From Aalborgiella sp031390045 (lineage in GTDB: Bacteria > Pseudomonadota > Gammaproteobacteria > Burkholderiales > Burkholderiaceae_C), in NCBI GenBank assembly GCA_031390045.1, contig JANMTB010000067.1, positions 1-5,637 on the forward strand: a stretch of 5,637 nucleotides of DNA. The letters run 5' to 3'. Of the stretch, positions 1-5,102 are shown piece by piece. Position numbers and translations under genes: made by a program. The notes below the pieces were generated by a model. The model saw nothing but the letters and a program-made list of their open reading frames with translations, made no database searches and was not told the DNA's origin. Within the stretch, counting starts at the first letter, position 1. Each line of letters opens with the position of its first letter.

Positions 1-1
1 A

Positions 2-313
2 TACAGTGGACCTAGAGTCGCTGGAACAAGCAATACATCTGCGATAGGCGCGCGTTTAACGGTAGGCACCAATATCAGCCCTCAAGCGCGAATCTTCGGC
101 AAGGTCGGCGCAGCGTATGTGAATCATAAATTTGCAGGCGACTCGAAAAGTGAAGCGCGCCCTACCTTGGGTATTGGCTTCACTTACGATTTAACACCAG
201 CGCTGAGCTTGCGCGGTGACGCTGATGTGGCTTTCAAACGCAGTAAAAACCAACCACACGTTGCATGGGGCGATGATAAATCTGTGGGCTTAGGTTTGCA
301 ATATAGGTTTTAA
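2..313 (+). CDS. Outer-membrane beta-barrel protein, C-terminal fragment (5' end outside window)
   Basis: This reading frame is open from the left edge and gives 103 residues before TAA. A GTG at 119 could be mistaken for a start, but the frame continues unbroken upstream with the same character, so the true start lies outside the window. The sequence shows amphipathic stretches of alternating residues typical of transmembrane beta strands (ARLTVGTNI, ARIFGKVGAAYV, PTLGIGFTYDL, LSLRGDADVAF, VGLGLQYRF), separated by polar loops, and it ends in Phe preceded by Tyr-Arg. A terminal aromatic residue is the usual signal recognised by the BAM machinery for outer-membrane insertion. The pattern is like OmpA-type or small porin-like barrels. 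Since the N-terminal part is missing, I cannot separate an eight-strand OmpA-like protein from the end of an autotransporter or a larger adhesin barrel. It converges on the minus-strand genes. Confidence 0.72.
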   Translation, partial: YSGPRVAGTSNTSAIGARLTVGTNISPQARIFGKVGAAYVNHKFAGDSKSEARPTLGIGFTYDLTPALSLRGDADVAFKRSKNQPHVAWGDDKSVGLGLQYRF

Positions 314-330
314 AAGTTAAATCTACAAGC

Positions 331-368
331 AAAAAAACCAGGTGACACCACGTTCAGCTGGTTTTTTT
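331..368. terminator. Bidirectional intrinsic terminator between convergent genes
   Basis: A perfect 11-base inverted repeat, AAAAAAACCAG at 331-341 and CTGGTTTTTTT at 358-368, encloses a 16-base loop. The GC part of the stem is only four pairs, but it is flanked by seven A on one side and seven T on the other, so the transcript from either strand ends in a U tract. It lies 17 bases after the stop of the plus-strand barrel gene and 14 bases after the stop of the minus-strand small gene, the expected place for a shared terminator. The long loop and short GC core suggest moderate strength. Confidence 0.8.
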
Positions 369-382
369 ATGCTGAAACTCTC

Positions 383-583
383 TTATTGCCCGGCTGGCTT
401 CACGTCATTTGGGTGGACGACAGCCTGCTGGTCGGTTTGCTCCGAATCAACTTCTTCGCCCTCTTGTGGCTCAACGGGATCGCCCACTTTACGCTCAGAC
501 TTCATCTTGAGCTTTTCCTCTTTTTTCTTCTTTTTTGCGAGTTCTTTTTGACGCTTTTCGAAGCCGTAATTAGGAGTTGCCAA
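383..583 (-). CDS. Small Lys-rich conserved hypothetical protein with TTG start
   Basis: This encodes a 66-residue soluble protein with a strongly bipartite charge. Residues 1-32 are basic (MATPNYGFEKRQKELAKKKKK and further Lys/Arg) and probably helical. Residues 33-60 are acidic and Gln-rich (DPVEPQEGEEVDSEQTDQQ). There is no signal peptide or membrane segment. The MATPNYG-EKR-KELAKKKKKEEK opening matches a family of short uncharacterised proteins I recognise from betaproteobacteria; its function is not known to me. The start is TTG at 583-581: an in-frame TGA at 595-593 rules out an upstream start, and no ATG fits the N-terminus. Only a weak GAAAG lies upstream as a ribosome-binding site, so expression may be low or depend on coupling. 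It lies 72 bases after the metC-like gene and before the shared terminator, so it is probably the last gene of the transcript. Nucleic-acid binding is conceivable from the basic half but is only inference. Confidence 0.72.
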   Translation of the reverse strand: MATPNYGFEKRQKELAKKKKKEEKLKMKSERKVGDPVEPQEGEEVDSEQTDQQAVVHPNDVKPAGQ

Positions 584-655
584 GGTGATCTTTCAGGTAA
601 TGGGTCGGTCAGCTGAATGCTGGACTATGCTGTGACTTTAACAGCTTATTCTGAA

Positions 656-1864
656 TTACTTAAAAGCGGCATGCATTGCTTGCACCAAATCGGCTTGTAA
701 ATCCTCTAGTGCTTCCAAACCAATCGAAAACCGCACCAAATGACCGGGTTTCACGGAATGCGGCCATGCGCCACTGCGCAGCGCTTTCACGTCGTAAGGC
801 ACCACCAAACTGACAGGTCCGGCCCAGCTGAAGCCAAGCTTGAAATGTTTCAAAGCATCGCAAAATGCATCAACTTGCGCGCTGCTGAAGGTGGCGTCGA
901 TCATGATGCTGAACAAACCAGCAGCATGGCCATTGTTCTTTCCCGTTGCGCAAACAGCTTTCCAGTTCTCATACCCAGGGGAGCCCTCAATCGCCGGATG
1001 CAGCACTTGCACCACCTCAGAGCGCTTGCCAAGCCACTGCGCCAGTTGGCGAGCGGCCGTGTCGTGCGCCTTATAGCGCAACGCCATACTAGGCAGTGAG
1101 CGCAAAACCGATTCAATATCGTTGATACCCACGTGGTAACCCATACGCATATGGCACAGCTTGATGAGTTTGAACAAGGTTACGTCGCGGGTGATGACGC
1201 TACCCATCAACACATCGCCGCCACCGCTGGGATATTTGGTGAGTGCGTGGGTAGAAATATCAGCTCCCGCGCCTGTGCCGTCAACATCAAACGGATTGAA
1301 TGCCAAACCTGCACCCCAGGTGTTGTCAAGTGCAGTCAAAATACCTTTGGCTTTGCAAATTTTGAGCAAGGCGGGCAAATCAGGAAACTCCATGGTGATA
1401 GAGCCTGGCGCTTCTAGCCACACCAGCTTGGTTTTTGGCGATATTTTGTCTGCCAAATCCTCGGGGTTCATGGCGTCGTAGCTGGCAAAGCTGATGCCGA
1501 AATGGCTTAGTTCAGCGCCTGCTAATACCTTACTTGGACCATATACATTGCTGGGAAGCAGCACCTCGTCGCCCGGTTTCAACACGGCAAAGTTAACCAA
1601 GGCAATGGCAGCCAAGCCGCTAGGCACTAGGCTGCAATACGTACCGCCCTCTAAGGTGCACAAACGCTCTTCCAGCAAAAACGTGGTCGGCGTGCCTTTG
1701 GTCCCGTAAGTGTATTGGTGCCCCAACTCATCAAAGTAGCGCGCACGCATGGCTTTGGTGTTGGGGAAAAAGATGGTGGACGCTTTGAACACGCCTGGCT
1801 GCGGCGCGTTGTAGCCCTCTGGCGGCTGGTAGGGATGATGAATAAGTTGCGTCGTTTTATCCAT
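656..1864 (-). CDS. metC: Cystathionine beta-lyase (MetC-like PLP enzyme)
   Basis: This 402-residue protein belongs to the Cys/Met-metabolism PLP-dependent family (fold type I). The expected reaction is cleavage of L-cystathionine to homocysteine, pyruvate and ammonia in the cytoplasm, the second-last stage of methionine synthesis. Visible motifs, numbered from the ATG: YTYGTKGTPT (51-60, cofactor-phosphate region contributed by the neighbouring subunit), Tyr108 (PLP stacking), PGSITME (153-159), Asp180 in ALDNTWG (pyridine nitrogen), Lys210 in STHALTKY (Schiff-base lysine), SWAG with Trp347 (corresponds to the Trp seen in MetC-type lyases), and Arg378 in VRFSIGLE (substrate carboxylate). PGSITME and SW-G favour MetC over MetB or MetZ. 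The Arg that normally follows the phosphate-region Tyr appears as Thr55-Lys56. I prefer ATG at 1864 to the TTG just before it because AAGGCGG is well placed upstream. It starts 33 bases after the phosphoribosyltransferase stop. A C-S lyase or methionine gamma-lyase activity cannot be excluded. Confidence 0.85.
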   Translation of the reverse strand: MDKTTQLIHHPYQPPEGYNAPQPGVFKASTIFFPNTKAMRARYFDELGHQYTYGTKGTPTTFLLEERLCTLEGGTYCSLVPSGLAAIALVNFAVLKPGDEVLLPSNVYGPSKVLAGAELSHFGISFASYDAMNPEDLADKISPKTKLVWLEAPGSITMEFPDLPALLKICKAKGILTALDNTWGAGLAFNPFDVDGTGAGADISTHALTKYPSGGGDVLMGSVITRDVTLFKLIKLCHMRMGYHVGINDIESVLRSLPSMALRYKAHDTAARQLAQWLGKRSEVVQVLHPAIEGSPGYENWKAVCATGKNNGHAAGLFSIMIDATFSSAQVDAFCDALKHFKLGFSWAGPVSLVVPYDVKALRSGAWPHSVKPGHLVRFSIGLEALEDLQADLVQAMHAAFK

Positions 1865-1868
1865 CAAA

Positions 1869-1875
1869 CCGCCTT
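1869..1875 (-). promoter_or_regulatory. Ribosome-binding site of metC-like gene
   Basis: On the minus strand AAGGCGG lies four bases before the ATG at 1864-1862 (seven bases counted from AAGG). This favours that ATG over the adjacent in-frame TTG at 1867-1865. Confidence 0.6.
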
Positions 1876-1892
1876 AGAAATACTTAGAAATT
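1873..1892. repeat. Tandem 10-base direct repeat in short intergenic gap
   Basis: CTTAGAAATA is followed directly by CTTAGAAATT (nine of ten bases identical). It occupies most of the 33-base gap between the phosphoribosyltransferase stop and the metC-like start and overlaps the ribosome-binding region. It may be slippage or duplication; a regulatory role is not shown. Confidence 0.5.
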
Positions 1893-1897
1893 AACTT

Positions 1898-2422
1898 TTA
1901 AACTGACCACTTGGTAATCAGTTGTTCCACGCGCGTAGAGTCATAGCCTTCAAACGGCTGGTGAATCCACGGATTCGTCGGCAAATGCTCTACTGAATAA
2001 TCAGCTTGGAATGCAGAGACACCTTTGGTCCACAGCACCGCGCTGCGCAGTTCGATGATGGGCGTGTAGTTATTTTTCAGCTGGTCAATCACCTTGATCA
2101 AGGTGTGACCCGTGTCCGCCAAATCGTCCACCAGCAGCACTTTGCCAGCGATTTCGCCTTTGGGCGTGGTGATGAAGCGGGCGATGTCCAAATTACCCTG
2201 TTGCGTGCCGGCTTCGGCGCGGTAGGAGCTGGTGGACATGATGGCCAAAGGCACATTAAAGATACGCGACAAAATATCACCAGGGCGCATACCGCCACGG
2301 GCGAGGCACAAAATCGTGTCGAACTGCCAACCCGATTGGTGAATTTTGATGGCGAGTTTTTCGATCAGGTTGTGGTACTCGTCGTAGCTCACGTATAGGT
2401 GTTTGCCGTCTTCAGTTAACAT
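1898..2422 (-). CDS. Purine-type phosphoribosyltransferase (Gpt/Hpt-like)
   Basis: This 174-residue type I phosphoribosyltransferase probably salvages a purine base with PRPP to make a nucleoside monophosphate. The PRPP-binding signature VLLVDDLADTGHT is at 95-107, with the paired acidic residues Asp99-Asp100 and the phosphate-binding DTGHT. An N-terminal LARGGMRPG (40-48) matches the RGG-type loop of xanthine-guanine phosphoribosyltransferases, and NPWIHQPFE near the C-terminus (150-158) resembles the base-binding WI-QP segment of Gpt. The opening HLYVSYDEYHNLIEKLA is also Gpt-like. The ATG at 2422 is supported by AAAGGA seven bases upstream (2430-2435). It follows purA after a 94-base gap, a neighbour relation seen in betaproteobacteria that fits a role in balancing purine pools. 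Base preference (xanthine, guanine or hypoxanthine) cannot be told from the sequence, and a regulatory or other phosphoribosyltransferase role is possible, so no symbol is given. Confidence 0.85.
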   Translation of the reverse strand: MLTEDGKHLYVSYDEYHNLIEKLAIKIHQSGWQFDTILCLARGGMRPGDILSRIFNVPLAIMSTSSYRAEAGTQQGNLDIARFITTPKGEIAGKVLLVDDLADTGHTLIKVIDQLKNNYTPIIELRSAVLWTKGVSAFQADYSVEHLPTNPWIHQPFEGYDSTRVEQLITKWSV

Positions 2423-2462
2423 TTGTCTATCCTTTATTATTACTTTGCATCGATAAGAATTA

Positions 2463-2504
2463 GCTATATATTTAACAGCTGTTTAGGTAATAGATATGCC
2501 GGCT
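2463..2504 (-). repeat. Interspersed repeat, intergenic copy (copy A)
   Basis: This is one of three copies of a short repeat in the window. On the minus strand it starts AGCCGGCATAT, continues CTATTACCTAAAC, and ends in GCTGT-TAAATAT-ATAGC, which can fold into a five-pair stem with one G-T pair. Ungapped comparison of the 37-base core (2468-2504) gives 29 of 37 identities to the hisZ copy and 27 of 37 to the monooxygenase copy. It lies in the purA-phosphoribosyltransferase gap, 12 bases after the purA stop. In the frame used by the genic copies it would read PAYLLPKQLLNI between two TAG codons. The rest of the 94-base gap holds only the downstream gene's ribosome-binding site; I see no clear promoter or terminator. 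Confidence 0.7.
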
Positions 2505-2516
2505 ATATTGATTTTT

Positions 2517-3863
2517 CTATGCTACAAACGGGTGACGCATCATGATGGTGTGATCACGGTCTGGGCTGGTGGAGATCACATCAATCGGCACACCTGTCAC
2601 CTCACCAATACGCTCTAAATAGCGTTTGGCGTTAGCTGGTAGCTTCGCATAATCAGTTACGCCAACGCTAGATTCCGACCATCCCGGCAGCGTTTCATAA
2701 ATCGGTACGCAACGTTCAATATCGTCTGCACCCATCGGCAATATGTCAATGGTTTGGCCGTCTAAGGTGTAGCCAACGCAGAGTTTCAACTCGGTCAAAC
2801 CGTCTAAAACATCCAGCTTGGTGATGCACAAACCGGTGATGCCGTTGACTTGGGCAGATCGCTTCAGCAGTGCCGCGTCAAACCAGCCGCAACGTCTGTA
2901 ACGTCCGGTCACCACGCCGCGCTCCGCTCCGACGGTGCTCATGTGGTAGCCAGGTGTGCCTTCTTTTTGCCATTCCAACTCGGTCGGAAACGGGCCGCCG
3001 CCGACGCGGGTACAGTAAGCTTTGGTGATGCCCAGCATGTAATGCAACAGGTTCGGGCCCACGCCAGAACCCGCCGCCGCGTTACCAGCGACGCAATTGC
3101 TGGAGGTGACAAAGGGGTAAGTGCCGTGGTCCACGTCTAACAGCGTGCCCTGCGCGCCTTCAAACAACAGGTTCACACCGGCTTTGTGGGCATCGTTCAA
3201 CTCGCGCGACACGTCAGCCATCATCGGCTTGATGAGTTCGGCTTGCTTCATGGCATCTGTATAAATCGGCTCGAATTCCAAAGCAGGTGCGCCCAAATAA
3301 GTTGTCAATACATGGTTGTGCAAATCGAGGAGTTCGCGCAGTTTGGCGGCGAAGCGCTCTGGGTGCTTCAAGTCTTGCACGCGAAGAGCACGGCGGGCGA
3401 TTTTGTCTTCGTAGGCAGGGCCCACGCCTTTGCCTGTGGTGCCTATTTTCTCTACGCCGCTGTTGCCGCGTTTGACCTCGCGTGCCACGTCCAATGTTTC
3501 GTGGAAAGGCAAAATCAGCGGACAGGCTTCGCTTACGCGTAGGCGGGAGCGGACTTCAACACCAATCGCCTCTAAACCAGCGATTTCTTTGAGCAAGTGG
3601 GTGCAGTTCACCACCACACCGTTACCGATATAGCACTTCACGTCAGGCCTCATGATGCCGCTAGGAACCAGGTTTAAAGCAGTTTTTACGCCGTTGATCA
3701 CCAAGGTATGTCCGGCATTGTGACCGCCATGAAAGCGCACCACGCCGCCGGCGCTTTCGGTCAACCAGTCGACCAGTTTGCCTTTGCCCTCATCGCCCCA
3801 TTGGGTGCCGACGACGACGACATTGCGACCAACTTTTTGACCTACTTTATTCATTGCACTCAT
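2517..3863 (-). CDS. purA: Adenylosuccinate synthetase
   Basis: PurA joins IMP and aspartate using GTP to form adenylosuccinate, the committed step from IMP to AMP, in the cytoplasm. The 448 residues are full length with a slightly longer N-terminus than the E. coli enzyme (about 11 extra residues before the first strand). Motifs: GTQWGDEGKGK at 19-29 with the catalytic Asp24; GGHNAGHT at 46-53 with the catalytic His52; KIGTTGKGVGPAYEDK at 139-154 (IMP-binding region); FEGAQGTLLDVDHGTYPFVTSS around 234-255; RVGGGPFPTE at 286-295; RRCGWFD at 323-329; and the guanine-recognition TKLDVLDG at 348-355. The first ATG has AGGTGA seven bases upstream, better than the internal ATG at codon 4. It begins 47 bases after hisZ ends and is probably co-transcribed with it. 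No key residue is missing. Confidence 0.98.
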   Translation of the reverse strand: MSAMNKVGQKVGRNVVVVGTQWGDEGKGKLVDWLTESAGGVVRFHGGHNAGHTLVINGVKTALNLVPSGIMRPDVKCYIGNGVVVNCTHLLKEIAGLEAIGVEVRSRLRVSEACPLILPFHETLDVAREVKRGNSGVEKIGTTGKGVGPAYEDKIARRALRVQDLKHPERFAAKLRELLDLHNHVLTTYLGAPALEFEPIYTDAMKQAELIKPMMADVSRELNDAHKAGVNLLFEGAQGTLLDVDHGTYPFVTSSNCVAGNAAAGSGVGPNLLHYMLGITKAYCTRVGGGPFPTELEWQKEGTPGYHMSTVGAERGVVTGRYRRCGWFDAALLKRSAQVNGITGLCITKLDVLDGLTELKLCVGYTLDGQTIDILPMGADDIERCVPIYETLPGWSESSVGVTDYAKLPANAKRYLERIGEVTGVPIDVISTSPDRDHTIMMRHPFVA

Positions 3864-3870
3864 TCAATAT

Positions 3871-3876
3871 TCACCT
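3871..3876 (-). promoter_or_regulatory. Ribosome-binding site of purA
   Basis: AGGTGA on the minus strand lies seven bases before the ATG at 3863-3861. It supports this start over the in-frame ATG at 3854-3852, which has no comparable site. Confidence 0.6.
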
Positions 3877-3910
3877 AAAACTAAATTAAATCGAATTTAA
3901 ACCGTTGGGC

Positions 3911-5083
3911 TTAAATCGCCTGAATCACCCATTGACCAGTGACTTCTACCAACTCGCGGTCGCAGACAAACTCGTCAACCTCGCTCTCGTGGCCCGGCAA
4001 AACGCAGACCACCGTTTCACCACCTTGGCGCAGGCGGGTGATAGAAGCACGCAAACTTGCAGCCTCACCCCAAGGCGCGCGAATCGCGGCCTTAAGCGGG
4101 CGTGGCGCGACAGCGCTGACCAATTCTTTGATATCCAAACTGAAACCCACTGCGGGGCGGTTGCGGCCAAACACTGCGCCGACTTCGTCATAGCGACCAC
4201 CACGCACCAACGAATCTGGTGCATTTTTCGCATAAATCGCAAAACGCGCACCGCTGTAATAAGCGTAGCCGCTGAGTTCTGCAAGGTCAAAAGTAACCTT
4301 GTTTTTGGAACTGGTATCGCCGATTTGGGATGCTAACCATTTCAAATTTAATAGCACCTCAGGTAATATATTTGCCGGCTTGAGCACTTTTTCAGCCTCA
4401 ATCAGCACTTTTTCATCACCATACAGCTGCACCAAGGCAACCAAGCTCTCACGCACAGCTTTAGGCAAATTTTTGGTCAACCCAGCCAATTCGGAGGCGT
4501 CTTTTTCAGCCAATGCAGCATGGATCTGGTTCAGTTGTGACGCTGGCAAAACCGTTTGGATACTTGCCTCTGAGAGTAAATACCGCACAATCCGCGCATC
4601 AGACATATCGACGCTTAAGTTGCTGACTTTGGCAACCTTCAAGCAATCCAAAGCCAACAACAGCGCTTCCAAATCCGCCTCACGCCCTGCGTGACCGTAA
4701 ATTTCAGCACCAAACTGCAACGGCTCGCGGGTGGCTTGCGGACGGTCTGGGCGGGTATGCAGCACGGGGCCGGCGTAGCAAAGCCGCGTTACACCAGCGC
4801 GGTTCAGCAAATGGGCGTCAATGCGGGCGACTTGGGGTGTGGTGTCGGCACGCAAGCCTAAAGTACGACCTGAAAGTTGGTCCACTAGCTTGAAAGTCTG
4901 TAAATCCAGCGCTTCACCCGTACCCGTGAGCAGCGATTCCAGATGCTCCAGCAGCGGCGGCATCACCAGCTCGTAGCCATAGCTGCGGGCAGTGTCTAGC
5001 AAACTGCGACGGAGTTCTTCGATGTGCCTAGCCTCGGACGGCAAAACATCGGCAATGTGATCTGGCAGCACCCAAGCGGACAT
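3911..5083 (-). CDS. hisZ: ATP phosphoribosyltransferase regulatory subunit HisZ
   Basis: HisZ is a catalytically inactive paralogue of histidyl-tRNA synthetase that binds the short form of HisG. Together they form the histidine-sensitive ATP phosphoribosyltransferase, first enzyme of histidine synthesis. The 390 residues show the class II synthetase core: SEARHIEELRRSLLD near the N-terminus, YGYELVMPPLLEHLESLL (35-52), motif-2-like LRADTTPQVARIDAH (77-91), the histidyl-like SGYAYYSGARFAIY (271-284) and GGRYDEVG (295-302). The LPDHIADVLPSEA opening and the lack of an anticodon-binding domain separate it from true HisS. No hisG is in the window; a short-form hisG is predicted elsewhere. The start at ATG 5083 matches the family N-terminus, but there is no recognisable Shine-Dalgarno in the 19 bases after the upstream gene, so translational coupling is likely. 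Residues 235-247 are encoded by a copy of the interspersed repeat. Confidence 0.95.
   Translation of the reverse strand: MSAWVLPDHIADVLPSEARHIEELRRSLLDTARSYGYELVMPPLLEHLESLLTGTGEALDLQTFKLVDQLSGRTLGLRADTTPQVARIDAHLLNRAGVTRLCYAGPVLHTRPDRPQATREPLQFGAEIYGHAGREADLEALLLALDCLKVAKVSNLSVDMSDARIVRYLLSEASIQTVLPASQLNQIHAALAEKDASELAGLTKNLPKAVRESLVALVQLYGDEKVLIEAEKVLKPANILPEVLLNLKWLASQIGDTSSKNKVTFDLAELSGYAYYSGARFAIYAKNAPDSLVRGGRYDEVGAVFGRNRPAVGFSLDIKELVSAVAPRPLKAAIRAPWGEAASLRASITRLRQGGETVVCVLPGHESEVDEFVCDRELVEVTGQWVIQAI
4344..4380 (-). repeat. Interspersed repeat, copy inside hisZ (copy B)
   Basis: This copy runs from AGCCGGCAAAT through ATATTACCTGAGG to GCTATTAAATTT on the minus strand. It shares 29 of 37 bases with copy A and 28 of 37 with copy C, without gaps. 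It encodes hisZ residues 235-247, KPANILPEVLLNL. An outer GCTA...TAGC pair could extend it to 4332, but similarity to the other copies fades there. From memory of other HisZ proteins this region is a variable helical stretch; I cannot show that residues were added. Confidence 0.65.
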
Positions 5084-5102
5084 AGGAATTTGTGACAGGC
5101 TG

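Noticed and set aside
386..616. Plus-strand open frame rich in Phe and Leu, resembling a membrane protein
   Set aside because: It is the antisense of the Lys-rich small protein; Lys and Glu codons read backwards give Phe and Leu. The minus-strand product has the recognisable family sequence.
629..645. Hairpin GCTGT/ACAGC after the metC-like gene as a possible terminator
   Set aside because: The stem has only five pairs and no U tract follows on either strand.
637..646. TTTAACAGCT, matching ten bases of repeat copy A
   Set aside because: The match does not extend and the GCCGGC box is absent, so ten bases can be chance.
740..1099. Plus-strand open frame of 119 codons
   Set aside because: It is antisense to the well-supported metC-like gene and has no protein-like pattern or ribosome-binding site.
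2441..2516. Promoter for the phosphoribosyltransferase gene in the purA gap (TATATA-like -10 with TTACCT as -35)
   Set aside because: The -35 match is poor, and both boxes lie within the repeat copy, so the resemblance is explained by the AT-rich repeat.
3886..3900. TTAAAT-CGA-ATTTAA inverted repeat in the hisZ-purA gap
   Set aside because: It is a six-pair all-AT stem, too weak for a terminator; such palindromes are common in AT-rich gaps.
3905..4336. Plus-strand open frame of 143 codons opposite the hisZ 3' end
   Set aside because: It is antisense to hisZ, with no family features.
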